A stretch of DNA of 64,000 nucleotides, from NCBI GenBank assembly GCA_041725895.1, contig JBGRQA010000014.1:1-64000 (forward strand), in the 5' to 3' direction. Origin of the DNA: JBGRQA01 sp041725895 (GTDB lineage: Bacteria; Bacteroidota; Bacteroidia; Bacteroidales; Marinifilaceae). The notes under the pieces are model-generated. The model ran no database searches. It saw only the letters and a list, made by a program, of their open reading frames with translations, and was not told where the DNA came from. Positions within the stretch are counted from its first letter, which is position 1. Each line of letters begins with the position of its first letter. A program made the position numbers and the translations under genes. Shown piece after piece: positions 54,752 through 64,000 of the stretch.

Positions 54752-55054
54752 AACCTCCAGTCAGCTCTACCTCCACCTCCCTAAGCAATTCCAAAACTCC
54801 CCCCTACACTATTTCAAACATCATAGTCGTTTAAAATCAACCAACCAACAACACTTCAACCACAACAAAATCCATTTATTGAGAAATACAAACCAAGAAT
54901 ATTATACTTGAAAAACGGAAAAGACAATTACAAAAACACATCAACAACTTTACTATAAACATCCTCCAAACTACCGTCTCTGAAAGACAGAAAACAACAC
55001 CCACACAAAACACTCACCTTCAAACCACACAAACCAATCCACCACAATTCCTTC

Positions 55055-55092
55055 CAAAAAAAAAGCAGAGGTTAGAAAAATCTAACCTCTGC
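55055..55092 (-). terminator. Intrinsic terminator of the third array SusCD operon
   Basis: GCAGAGGTTAGA (55065-55076) pairs perfectly with TCTAACCTCTGC (55081-55092) across four bases. On the minus strand it is followed by nine Ts. Confidence 0.92.
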
Positions 55093-55129
55093 AATCTATA
55101 ATCAAGGAATTCGATTCCTGTATCAAAAA

Positions 55130-56527
55130 TTATGGTAAGGCATTAGACCAACCCTCGTTTTGCTCACAACCATAACCGGAATTAATCTCATCGGCAGGAA
55201 TTGGATAAACAAATTTAGCAACATCATAACCTGTCACTTTGTCGTTCTTCACATTAATCAACTCACCGGTTCTTCTGGCATTAAACCAACGATGGCCTTC
55301 GCAGAAGAATTCTCTTTTTCTCTCCTTCGCAATAAATGCCAATAAATCTGATTTTTCAGCAGGCAAATCTGCCTCCACCTTAATGGCTGTATTACGCTTA
55401 GCTGTGAACAACAATGCCTTTCTTGCCTCATCCAGATGATCCAGATTTGCTTCAGCCTCGGCAATATTCAACTTCATTTCAGAAACTCTGAACTGAGGAA
55501 CATTACTTGTTGCAGCAGAACTAGGAATACCATCGAACTTTTTAGGATGATTATTATCAGTGTTTATCAAACCCAAACGAATATCGGTTTCTGCAAAGTC
55601 ACTAATCAAAGAAGCAGTCAGAGCTCCTCCATACGATCCATAAAGCGTATTCAAAGAATTCGCTGACAAGTTATCGTCGGTAGTTTTAGCAATGGTAAAG
55701 ATATCTTCATTCGTCAAAGCTGTACTCTGCCACATAGACACATACTGAGTTGCACTAAGTTCTGTTACCCCACGAATTGACAAAGCTTCAACAGCATAAT
55801 CTCTGGCTCCTTTAAAATCACCCATAAATAACGAAACTCTTGAAGCCAATGCATTAACCGCTGCAACATTCATGTAAAATTGATCCAGACTACCACTTGT
55901 TTTTGAGAAAGCAGTCATCGAAGCTTTAATATCCTTAAGAATTAGAGCATAAGTCTCCTTTACCGAACTACGAGAAACAGTTGTTTCCGTTGGAATAGGT
56001 TCTTCATCCATCAATACCAATCCCCCGTGAGGATTAGAATCGGTACCGTATGGAAGTCCATACAAATTCACCAAAAGGAAATATGCATAAGCCCGAATAC
56101 CATAAGCTTGCGCCTGGTATAGTATAATTTCATCTACTTCCGTGGGATATTTTGCAACCAATTCATCTATATTCATCAACAAACTGGTAGCTCCACTAAT
56201 AATAGAATACCCGTACTCCCAAACATCCTCTACCTCTGCAGTGTACTCTGCAACCGTATAATCATTAACTGCTACAAAATGCCCGGAAGAACCGTCTGCC
56301 TTGGACATATCTGCGGCAAAATCACCAATGGCAATAACGTCCGTACCAGCAAATTCATTTTGCCCCAATAAATTGTACAAACCATTCAAGGCTGCTTTGG
56401 CATCAGACACCTTATTGTACGCATCTTCTGCCGGGATTTTTTGCTGAGGCTCAACGTCCAGAAAGGAATCACAACCTCCGAATATCAGCGCTGCTGAGAA
56501 CAGCAATGTATATATTGTTTTTTTCAT
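55130..56527 (-). CDS. SusD/RagB-family lipoprotein, third pair of the array
   Basis: A 465-aa lipoprotein (lipobox LIFGGC, then DSFLDVEPQQ). Classic RagB/SusD type: AEDAYNKVSDAKAALNGLYN, AQAYGIRAYAYFLLVNLYGL in the TPR core, and ERKREFFCEGHRWFNARRTG with a closing YPIPADEINSGYGCEQNEGW. It follows its SusC by 18 bases and ends the operon. Ligand unknown. Confidence 0.94.
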   Translation of the reverse strand: MKKTIYTLLFSAALIFGGCDSFLDVEPQQKIPAEDAYNKVSDAKAALNGLYNLLGQNEFAGTDVIAIGDFAADMSKADGSSGHFVAVNDYTVAEYTAEVEDVWEYGYSIISGATSLLMNIDELVAKYPTEVDEIILYQAQAYGIRAYAYFLLVNLYGLPYGTDSNPHGGLVLMDEEPIPTETTVSRSSVKETYALILKDIKASMTAFSKTSGSLDQFYMNVAAVNALASRVSLFMGDFKGARDYAVEALSIRGVTELSATQYVSMWQSTALTNEDIFTIAKTTDDNLSANSLNTLYGSYGGALTASLISDFAETDIRLGLINTDNNHPKKFDGIPSSAATSNVPQFRVSEMKLNIAEAEANLDHLDEARKALLFTAKRNTAIKVEADLPAEKSDLLAFIAKERKREFFCEGHRWFNARRTGELINVKNDKVTGYDVAKFVYPIPADEINSGYGCEQNEGWSNALP

Positions 56528-56545
56528 ATTCTGCTGCTTATTAGA

Positions 56546-59500
56546 TTAAAAATTAACATTTAAACCAAAAACGAATTTTCTTGGAAGTGGGTAGTTCCAC
56601 CACTGAATTCCGTTTGGACCGATACCGGAAGGATCGAAACCTCTGTAATTAGATGCTGCGAAAGTATACAAGTTACTTGCACTACCGTAAACACGAACAC
56701 TACCAAGCTTAATTTTGTCTGTTAAACTACTAGGCAAGGTATACCCTAATACTACATTCTGAATCTTCAGGTAATCACCATCCATCAAGAAACGAGAGGA
56801 GTGCTTGTGGGCATTATTACCACCCCACATAAATTTAGGTACATCAGTTACATCACCCTTCTCTTTCCAACGATTCTCATACACATAGTTGGTAGTTGTA
56901 TTATTGTATGAATTACCGTTTTGCTCATCATAGCGCAGGTTGCTTCCGTAAATTTTACCGCCTACGGAATAATTCAACTGGAAGGAGAAGTCAAAGTTTT
57001 TAAACTTCAGATTACTTGAGAAACTTCCTTGTAAATCAGGAGAAGCTGAACCTACATAACGCTTAGTTGCAGCATTGTAATCATCGGTAGTTTCGTCCCC
57101 GGTCTCGTTCAGGTACCAAAGAGGGTTTCCATTATCAGGATCAACACCGGCATACTCCTTCATCTTGAAAGTATAAATATCCCGTCCTGGCTCAATAATA
57201 GTTGTAGTTCCCACAATAGGGAAATCAGTACTCAACTTCTTAATCTCATTCTCATTCTTTGAGGCTACAACAGTTAAATCCCAGGTTAAATCATTCATAT
57301 CAAGAACCCGAGCATTCAAAGACAACTCCAAACCTCTATTTTCCAACTCTCCAATATTCTTCGCAACAGTTGACATACCGGAAGTACGAGACAATGGCAT
57401 ATTGAAGACCATATCGGTAGTTTTGTGAAGATAGTAATCAAAAGTCAACGAGAATCTGTTGAACAATCGAGCATCAAAACCAATATTGAATTTTTCTGTT
57501 TGCTCCCATTTCAGATCAGGATTCCCAACCTGCTCACGAATACTACCTCCACTGGAATTGTAGTTCCAGCCATAACCATAGAGAGGCATCGCTGCATGCC
57601 AGCCATTAGCAACATCATCATCACCAACAGACTGATTACCTGAAGTACCATAACTTGATCGAATGGTCATGTCATCCAACCACGATGAAGTAGCCTCCAT
57701 AAACTTCTCTTGAGTAATTCTGTATTTTGCTCCTACAGACCAAAAACCAGCCCATTGATTGTTTTCACCAAATCGGGAAGAGGCATCATAACGATAACTT
57801 CCTGACAAATAATACTTATTATCAAAGTCGTACTGAACATTTGTGAAGAAAGAAGCCAGTCTTAAATCAAGCTCACGAGTAGAAGCACTACCTGGAGTTG
57901 CTGCAAGAGCCACATTGTTTTTATCTGGTACAGGATAATTTGAACCAGACAAATAAGAAGTAAACAAATGCGTTTTCTGTACTTCCTGTCCCAATAGTAA
58001 ATTCAGGTGATGCTTTTCACTGATAGACTTAATGTAATTCAGAGTATTACTAACAGTCAACATGGTTTGTCTATTAGAACCATCTTCACCCATAGCTCTC
58101 ATATCTTTTCCCTGAGGCTGCAAGAACGACCAGTACCCAAATTCTTCAAGATACAAGAAATCCAAACCACCTCGTGAAGTAAATGATAATTCAGGAGTAA
58201 AATTAACAGTAATAAAAGGGGAGATAATAGCTCTGTAATTCTTTGCAGTAGACTTATCACCTTCTCCACTTCTCTGCGCTACTGGATTATAACCGTTCAC
58301 AGTACTAAAATTCCAGTCTCCATTCTCATCTTTCACAGGAGTAATTGGGGCCTGCATGTAAGCCTGGGTAACCGGATCAGAAAAGTATCCACCACTGGCT
58401 CCCATATTCATTTTAGAATAAGCCAAAGAAGTATTAACACCATACTTCAACCACTTCTTAGGGGCTTGGTCAATATTCAAACGCATAGTGTACTTTTCAA
58501 AATCCTTTCCTTTGATCATCGCCTCATTATCTAAATAACCAAGAGAAAGATAATATTTAGGAGCTGTTGGTGCTGCCCCTGCACTCTGAATACTTAGATT
58601 ATACTCTTCGATCATACCTTTACGGGTAATCTCATCCATCCAATTTACATCAGCCATATTTTCGCGGGTAACACCCAAATCCTTAGCGGACATATCCCAC
58701 AAACTACCATTCCACCAAAGATCTTCGGCATCTTTCTGATTAATATCTCCGAACCAACCGGAATTGATAAGACCTTCGGTCTGCAACTCATTATATCTTT
58801 TTGAGTTCACAGTTTTGTAATCATCTGTAAAGGATGGCATTTCCTCCCAACCTTTCTTAATATTCAAAGAAACTTTGGTACGAGTTCCCGCCTTAGCCGT
58901 TTTGGTGTTAATTACAATTACACCATTGGCAGCTCTTGCTCCATAAATAGAAGTTGCAGTCGCATCCTTCAGTACGGTAATTGTCTCAATATCGGCAGGG
59001 TTCAAACTGGCTAGAGGAGAAATCTCAGCCCCCTCATCTTCACGCATTCCTAAGGTTCCTGACTCAATAGGCACCCCATCAATAACATACAAAGGCTGAG
59101 TTCCGGAATTCAAGGAACCGCGTCCACGTACGAAAATAGTAGAGGGAGCACCAGGCTGTCCTGTACCAGTATTCATCTGCAATCCGGCAACGGTTCCCTC
59201 AAGGGCTTTAATAGGGTTAGGGGTAGTTTTTTCCAGAATCTTGTCCTTGTTGATGGTAGTAGCAGCTCCGGTAAAAGCAGCTTTCTTAGAAACACCATAA
59301 CCTGTAACGACAACTTCTTCAACTGAAATACTTGATGATTCCAAAGCAACATTAATTACAGTTTTATCACCAACCGTAATTTCTTGTGGGGTCATTCCCA
59401 CAAAACTAAACACTAGCACATCCGTACTTTTCACCTGAAGGGAATATTTTCCTTCAATATCAGTACTAGCACCATTAGTTGTACCTTTTACAACCACAGA

Positions 59501-59626
59501 CGCCCCGGGAATACCAAGGCCATCTTCTGCTCCGGTAACCGTACCGGTCACCTGCTTGGTTTGCGCAAACACCATTTGTGTTCCCATCATGAGAAGCAAC
59601 ACAAATAGTCCAATCATTTTTTTCAT
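56546..59626 (-). CDS. SusC/RagA-family TonB-linked transporter, third pair of the array
   Basis: A 1026-aa transporter. Signal peptide about 1-21; carboxypeptidase-D-like domain (VTGTVTGAEDGLGIPGASVV); SusC box VEEVVVTGYGVSKKAAFTGA; plug with PIKALEGTVAGLQMNTG and LNPADIETITVLKDATATS; barrel ending FVFGLNVNF. There is no STN domain. It is the first gene of a two-gene operon. The upstream region contains GATGCAAAATGG (59660-59671), an imperfect -7 element on the minus strand. Confidence 0.95.
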   Translation of the reverse strand: MKKMIGLFVLLLMMGTQMVFAQTKQVTGTVTGAEDGLGIPGASVVVKGTTNGASTDIEGKYSLQVKSTDVLVFSFVGMTPQEITVGDKTVINVALESSSISVEEVVVTGYGVSKKAAFTGAATTINKDKILEKTTPNPIKALEGTVAGLQMNTGTGQPGAPSTIFVRGRGSLNSGTQPLYVIDGVPIESGTLGMREDEGAEISPLASLNPADIETITVLKDATATSIYGARAANGVIVINTKTAKAGTRTKVSLNIKKGWEEMPSFTDDYKTVNSKRYNELQTEGLINSGWFGDINQKDAEDLWWNGSLWDMSAKDLGVTRENMADVNWMDEITRKGMIEEYNLSIQSAGAAPTAPKYYLSLGYLDNEAMIKGKDFEKYTMRLNIDQAPKKWLKYGVNTSLAYSKMNMGASGGYFSDPVTQAYMQAPITPVKDENGDWNFSTVNGYNPVAQRSGEGDKSTAKNYRAIISPFITVNFTPELSFTSRGGLDFLYLEEFGYWSFLQPQGKDMRAMGEDGSNRQTMLTVSNTLNYIKSISEKHHLNLLLGQEVQKTHLFTSYLSGSNYPVPDKNNVALAATPGSASTRELDLRLASFFTNVQYDFDNKYYLSGSYRYDASSRFGENNQWAGFWSVGAKYRITQEKFMEATSSWLDDMTIRSSYGTSGNQSVGDDDVANGWHAAMPLYGYGWNYNSSGGSIREQVGNPDLKWEQTEKFNIGFDARLFNRFSLTFDYYLHKTTDMVFNMPLSRTSGMSTVAKNIGELENRGLELSLNARVLDMNDLTWDLTVVASKNENEIKKLSTDFPIVGTTTIIEPGRDIYTFKMKEYAGVDPDNGNPLWYLNETGDETTDDYNAATKRYVGSASPDLQGSFSSNLKFKNFDFSFQLNYSVGGKIYGSNLRYDEQNGNSYNNTTTNYVYENRWKEKGDVTDVPKFMWGGNNAHKHSSRFLMDGDYLKIQNVVLGYTLPSSLTDKIKLGSVRVYGSASNLYTFAASNYRGFDPSGIGPNGIQWWNYPLPRKFVFGLNVNF

Positions 59627-60289
59627 AAAAAAATCTTTTTAGTTAGTAATTAAGTAAAGATGCAAAATGGTTAATCAGATCCCCAAAATTAACGTTTATT
59701 AACAGAAAACCAAATTTTTTTACATTTACATAATCCTCTTATTAGATTTTTTTATGCCCACTTTAAATCATACTACCTTTTTCATAGCAACAACACCACA
59801 CTCTCCATTTGCTTCTCTCACAAACCATTCTCAATACATAAACAAAATTCACACAACAAAACAAAATCACATAATTCACGTTTTTATATGACAATAATCA
59901 TATTTTACATTTATTAACATTAAACATACAACAACTCACAAAGACATCCACAGAACACAAAAAAAACATCACAATCTAAACAAACTACTTAACATTACAC
60001 AAAACACTAAACCAACACCTAATTCACTCTACAAAGAAACTACAACTCCCCTGATTTTCCCTGCCATCTAGACTAGATAAACGATTCTTCCAAAATCAAC
60101 TCCCTTTATTGACTTCAAAAGCAATAGAATTCCAAAACAAATTCCATCCTCCACAAGCTACCTCCTTTTTCCAATCCCAATCCTTTTCCAACAAAATCAT
60201 CTTAAATAGAACCACAAGACCCACACTACAAAAAAAAGGCGCTGATTCTCATCACACCCTAACAAACTCAAACTAATTTTCAGAAAAGA
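59627..60289. other. Intergenic region upstream of the third array SusCD pair
   Basis: AT-rich and without a gene. A single CTACA-N6-CTACA pair (60029-60044) has the 11-base spacing of the PUL1 operator, but lacks the second pair and lies about 400 bases from the start codon. No clear promoter was found. Confidence 0.35.
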
Positions 60290-60327
60290 AAACAGAAACC
60301 TCCTACCAGGGAGGCTCCTGTTTTTTT
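60290..60327. terminator. Hairpin terminator after the fourth array SusCD operon
   Basis: CAGAAACCTCC pairs with GGAGGCTCCTG (wobbles) across a short loop. The longest T-run follows it on the plus strand; on the minus strand, the direction of the genes, the tail is TTTTCTTTTC. It lies eight bases after the last stop codon. Confidence 0.6.
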
Positions 60328-60334
60328 ACATCTT

Positions 60335-61129
60335 CTAATCTTTAGTTAAAATAAAGTCATATGCCCCAAAAGAGTAGTCGTATGGAACAAGAATATGCTC
60401 CAAAGACAATGAAATTTTCTTCTCACAAACTGAAAAGCTTCCTTCTCCTGCAACACTCACCCAACCGTAATCAGGATGCAGCCAAGCTTCCTGCAATTCT
60501 ACAGAAGCCTTAAAAGCTGAAACATCCGAAGCATCCATTTTAATCAAAATATCTGCACCAGAACCATAAGCATCCAAAACACGCAATGTCGTTTCATCGG
60601 CTTTTTCAACAACAACCGGCCAAGTATCTTCCATTGCTTCATCAACAAGAGTATAATCTCCTACAAACTCATCAATTTCAAAAGGGCTAAACTTTACAAA
60701 ATCAACAACCACCTCATCCTTACCATCATAAGGTGAAGCCTGAACTAAATTCTCTCCTGCTTTTACCTTTATAGAAACCGAATAGTTTTTACAAGTAGCC
60801 AACTTAGAATAATCAACAGCTAATTTCACCATCACAGTATCCGAAGAGGAAAAATCAAACTGAGTCACTGCAACTGTAAAACACTCAGTAGGAGTACCTT
60901 CAGCAGGGGTCACTACAACTTCCAGTTTAGAATTAGACATACTGGGATTCTTATGAAACACAGGTATATCAAGATACTTAAAATCTGAGGTGATATTCAA
61001 ATTGTAAGATTCTTTCTCAAAACTCACAAAATCTATACTCATCTTTGCACCTTCATCCTCCTGACTACAAGAATACCAGGAAAACATGCCAAGCACAGCA
61101 ATTAAAAACAATATATTTTTTCTTTTCAT
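60335..61129 (-). CDS. Surface lipoprotein of the fourth array SusCD operon, family not recognised
   Basis: A 264-aa lipoprotein (lipobox SWYSC, then SQEDEG). The N-terminal domain (about 28-150) is a beta-sandwich with DIPVFHKNPS and YSVSIKVKAGE, similar in style to DUF4843/DUF1735-type domains. The C-terminal part (about 155-264, FVGDYTLVDEAMEDTW, then YGWVSVAGEGSFSV) is a second beta domain. It takes the place of SusE/SusF-like glycan or ligand binding proteins in such operons. Its leader MKRKNILF is almost the same as that of the SusD gene 12 bases upstream. Confidence 0.7.
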   Translation of the reverse strand: MKRKNILFLIAVLGMFSWYSCSQEDEGAKMSIDFVSFEKESYNLNITSDFKYLDIPVFHKNPSMSNSKLEVVVTPAEGTPTECFTVAVTQFDFSSSDTVMVKLAVDYSKLATCKNYSVSIKVKAGENLVQASPYDGKDEVVVDFVKFSPFEIDEFVGDYTLVDEAMEDTWPVVVEKADETTLRVLDAYGSGADILIKMDASDVSAFKASVELQEAWLHPDYGWVSVAGEGSFSVCEKKISLSLEHILVPYDYSFGAYDFILTKD

Positions 61130-61141
61130 AACTTTTCAACT

Positions 61142-62686
61142 TTAGGGATTCTGATCCTTGGTAGGATCCATATTAATATTACCATCAAATTCTTTTTGTG
61201 GAATCATCATAATCCACTCCCATGACTCCGGATCTGAAATGGTAGTTTTGTCCTTGTGGTTAGTACCATCATAATTACGATCAAAACCGGTTTTCAACCT
61301 CATAATATCCTGAACTCTGAAGCCTTCTCCCCATAACTCGATACGTCGCTGAAGAATAATCAGATCCAGCAAATTCAATACCGGTCCGGCAGTATTCAAA
61401 TTAAGTGTAGTACCATCCGACACTGCATCAACAACAGAATCAAAATCAGGATCTTTATAGGAAATAACCTCCTTCAGCAAAGTTCTGGCTGTTCCAAAAT
61501 TCCCCAGTCGACATTCTGCCTCTGCCTGAATCAAATACATTTCGGCTACTCTCATATAAATATAATCACTCGCCCAACTACCAGCACTTTTCACTCGGAA
61601 TTTCATCTGATTGTAACTAACATTTACGCCCTTCGATTCTTCCTCTTCTTCAGGAATAGCTCCTTTAAACCATGTTTTTCGAACGTCATTATCACCTATT
61701 TGGTCATACAACCATTTACTGATACATTTTCGAGCCTTATACCCATGACCTTCAACCCCTGCATCCATGTGATTGAAGAAGGAATACCAACTGGTCGACT
61801 GATCTTCATTAATTTCAGATCCCCACATCCAACCTGATGCATTCACTGTGTTAAAACCTCCCTGTAACTCAGCCTTGGTCATTTTCTCCAAACCGGATTT
61901 CTCTCTGGCTAATTTTGCAAAACTAGCTGCATCCCCCCACTTATTCTGTACCATAGCAACACGAGCCTTAAGACCATAAGCCACATACAAATCAATATGC
62001 GATTTGTGTCTTTGGGGAGAAGCTTTCTTCAACAATGCAATTGCTGCATCAAGATCTGAATTTATTTGAGTATACACCTCTTCTACGGTTCCCCTACCCT
62101 TACCTTCTGTTTCTTTGGTTGTGGGCTCCGTATAAAGCGGTACTCCTGGATCATTTTCATGACCAATATAGGTTCTTTGATAGAATTGAATCAAATGCAA
62201 GTAAGCAAAGGCACGAATTGCATGAGCCTGCCCTTTCACATTATTTCTTTCGACCTCCTCACCCTTGGCAGCATCAATATTTGCTAAGACATAATTTGCA
62301 TTATTAATGTGCTTATAAAACATATTCCACCACACAAAAGGTCGATCAGAAGTACTATTCACCTCGGTCCTGACCCAATACCTGTAATCATACCAAAACC
62401 AAGCGCTTCCCTGTTCGTGCATCAACAAATCATCACCCATTAGATCAGAGGCAAGATTAACAGAGGCAATCCCAAAATTTTCGGTTCCATAACTATCCGA
62501 CCAAATATCATCTGCAACATAAAATGCGCGATAAATACCATTAATGGTGGAATAGGCATTTTCCACCGTTTTAAAAACTTCCTCTTTCGTAGTTTTATCT
62601 GTTGGAACCGTATCTAAAGTATCTTCAGTACAAGAGTATGCGAACACACCCAACAGTACAAACAATAATATATTTTTTCTTTTCAT
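61142..62686 (-). CDS. SusD/RagB-family lipoprotein, fourth pair of the array
   Basis: A 514-aa lipoprotein (lipobox VFAYSC, then TEDTLDTVP). Classic RagB/SusD type: ENAYSTINGIYRAFYVADDI, GQAHAIRAFAYLHLIQFYQR in the TPR core, MRVAEMYLIQAEAECRLGNF and QRRIELWGEGFRVQDIMRLK near the end. It lies 11 bases after its SusC and 12 before the accessory lipoprotein, in one operon. Ligand unknown. Confidence 0.94.
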   Translation of the reverse strand: MKRKNILLFVLLGVFAYSCTEDTLDTVPTDKTTKEEVFKTVENAYSTINGIYRAFYVADDIWSDSYGTENFGIASVNLASDLMGDDLLMHEQGSAWFWYDYRYWVRTEVNSTSDRPFVWWNMFYKHINNANYVLANIDAAKGEEVERNNVKGQAHAIRAFAYLHLIQFYQRTYIGHENDPGVPLYTEPTTKETEGKGRGTVEEVYTQINSDLDAAIALLKKASPQRHKSHIDLYVAYGLKARVAMVQNKWGDAASFAKLAREKSGLEKMTKAELQGGFNTVNASGWMWGSEINEDQSTSWYSFFNHMDAGVEGHGYKARKCISKWLYDQIGDNDVRKTWFKGAIPEEEEESKGVNVSYNQMKFRVKSAGSWASDYIYMRVAEMYLIQAEAECRLGNFGTARTLLKEVISYKDPDFDSVVDAVSDGTTLNLNTAGPVLNLLDLIILQRRIELWGEGFRVQDIMRLKTGFDRNYDGTNHKDKTTISDPESWEWIMMIPQKEFDGNINMDPTKDQNP

Positions 62687-62697
62687 CTTCTTAATTT

Positions 62698-64000
62698 CTA
62701 GAATTTAACATCTACACCCAAAGAAACAACCTTCACAGGAACATAAGAATAGTTTTGTGATCCAGAGAAATTGTATTGAGGATCCATTCCCTTCAACTTT
62801 GAGAAAACAGCCAAATTATCTCCAGTTAAGAATATCCTCAGCTGCTTCAATCCCATTTTGGCAGTCATAGACGAGGGGAATGAATATCCTAAAGAAACAT
62901 TCTTAATACTTAGATATGAGGCATCCATCAACTGGTTATCTGTCATTCTGTTTACACTCCCTAACTCCAGTCGTGGAACATCAGTCACATCACCTGGTTT
63001 TTGCCATCTTCTCAACTTTGCTTTATGCAAGTTACCTCCCGGATCTCGTGTACTCAACAGTCCACTATACACATAATCCAAAACTTCTCCACCCACAGAG
63101 TAAGTTAACAGCACGGACAAATCAAACCCCTTATAACTAAAGGTATTGCTCACACTACCATAGAAATCAGGAATACGACTTCCCATTATCACCTTATTAT
63201 TAGCAGCTTCATTATAACTATCGGTAACCGTCCGATTTCCCTCATCATCTTTCACATAATAAAGTTGTTTTCCTGTCAATGGATCTACTCCTGCTGACTT
63301 AGGCAAATAGAACGAATTAATTGGTTTGCCCTTGGTCACAATAAATGAACCATCAACAATCTCCTGCCCTTCAGTGGTAAGCTTTGTTACCTCATTTCTC
63401 AACAGGCTCCACTGCGTAGTAAAGTTCCAGTTAAAATCACCTTTAAAAATATCAGCAGACAACTCAATATCAACCCCTTTATTTACCATATCTCCGATAT
63501 TATCCCAATATCCGTTAAACCCGGTAGAGGTAGATTTTGGACGATACAAAAGCAGGTCAGTAGTCTTTTTATGGAAGTAATCAACACTCAAAGAAACACG
63601 ATCAAACAGACGCCCCTCCAGACCAATATTCATATTCTTATTCTTTTCCCATTCAACCTCTTTATTCTCAAGAGACGTCAACCAAACACCCCCCATATTA
63701 TTATTGGGCCATTGAAGACTATAGAAACTCTGCCATGCATAATAGTTTGGATCGTCACCCGACAACAACATATCATTTCCCTGAGAACCATAACTGGCTT
63801 TCAATGTCAAATTATTTAACCATTCAACTGATTGTAGGAAGTCTTCCTGACTTACTCTCCAGGATCCACCAACAGACCAAAAATCCCCCCATCGGTAATC
63901 CTCATTAAATCGGGAAGAACCATCCTTACGGTAACTACCAGAAAAATAATACTTGTCGGCAAAACTGTAGTTTAAACGAGACAAGAAGGATTCCACACGA
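62698..64000 (-). CDS. SusC/RagA-family TonB-linked transporter, C-terminal part only
   Basis: The window shows the last 430 or so residues of the protein; the signal peptide, plug and first half of the barrel lie beyond position 64000. Recognisable barrel text: YYFSGSYRKDGSSRFNEDYR, SLEVEWEKN-like region before NIGLEGRLFDRVSLSVDYFH, GFDLSVLLTYSVGGEVLDYV and the end VSLGVDVKF. It heads the operon with the SusD and accessory lipoprotein. The cut is due to the window edge, not a mutation. Confidence 0.93.
   Translation of the reverse strand, partial: RVESFLSRLNYSFADKYYFSGSYRKDGSSRFNEDYRWGDFWSVGGSWRVSQEDFLQSVEWLNNLTLKASYGSQGNDMLLSGDDPNYYAWQSFYSLQWPNNNMGGVWLTSLENKEVEWEKNKNMNIGLEGRLFDRVSLSVDYFHKKTTDLLLYRPKSTSTGFNGYWDNIGDMVNKGVDIELSADIFKGDFNWNFTTQWSLLRNEVTKLTTEGQEIVDGSFIVTKGKPINSFYLPKSAGVDPLTGKQLYYVKDDEGNRTVTDSYNEAANNKVIMGSRIPDFYGSVSNTFSYKGFDLSVLLTYSVGGEVLDYVYSGLLSTRDPGGNLHKAKLRRWQKPGDVTDVPRLELGSVNRMTDNQLMDASYLSIKNVSLGYSFPSSMTAKMGLKQLRIFLTGDNLAVFSKLKGMDPQYNFSGSQNYSYVPVKVVSLGVDVKF

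Noticed and set aside
8576..64000. Phase-variable SusC shufflon or ECF sigma/anti-sigma control
   Set aside because: No recombinase gene, invertible repeats, sigma/FecR genes or STN domains were seen in the complete SusC genes.

Overview
The window is a chromosomal piece of a Bacteroidota bacterium. The evidence is five SusC/SusD outer-membrane uptake pairs, lipoproteins with Bacteroidota-type export signals, TAnnTTTG promoter -7 elements, and Bacteroidota-style housekeeping neighbourhoods (thrS-infC-rpmI-rplT and dapB-lepB-wbqC). The dense nutrient-uptake loci would suit a free-living or sediment-dwelling Marinilabiliales-like organism, but the genus cannot be fixed from the sequence alone.

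Layout. 1-6.1 kb is housekeeping: a partial tRNA-Gly, a dipeptidyl peptidase IV, and thrS-infC-rpmI-rplT, in which infC appears to start at an AUA codon. 6.7-24.1 kb is one polysaccharide utilisation locus (PUL1). On the minus strand it carries SusD, SusC, a membrane-spanning TPR/LuxR-type regulator, and an operon of GH92 alpha-mannosidase, endonuclease/exonuclease/phosphatase-fold enzyme and transglutaminase-like lipoprotein. A GH97 alpha-glucosidase-type enzyme diverges from that operon. The SusC promoter and the GH92/GH97 intergenic region share the same helically phased array of CTACA half-sites, which probably ties the locus into one regulon. 24.1-30 kb holds a dispersed intergenic repeat, an HU-like/DUF4469 gene, a 5 x 24 bp array of small hairpins, and an AT-rich two-gene island (DUF4132 protein plus an unrecognised 145-aa protein).

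30.2-39.4 kb returns to core genes: dapB, lepB, a WbqC-like gene, a MITE-like element, a NUDIX hydrolase, an NlpC/P60 peptidase, a PgpH-type HD phosphohydrolase, and a lipoprotein related to peptidase M49 that has lost its zinc ligands. 39.5-64 kb is a series of four SusC/SusD units in one orientation (the last cut by the window edge). They carry small surface lipoproteins but no recognisable glycan-degrading enzyme. A beta-helix-like secreted protein with 201-bp internal repeats and a small secreted protein sit between the second and third of them. The first unit of this series has the gene order of the Bacteroides thetaiotaomicron BT2264-BT2261 peptide importer, so part of the series may import peptides or other non-glycan nutrients.

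How they work together. SusC/SusD pairs form TonB-driven outer-membrane importers with surface lipoprotein lids. In PUL1 the GH92, GH97, EEP and transglutaminase-like proteins would process a mannose-containing glycan or glycoconjugate at the surface or in the periplasm, and the TPR/LuxR regulator between the operons is the natural candidate to read the shared CTACA operator. No CRISPR array, transposase, integrase or plasmid-type gene was seen.
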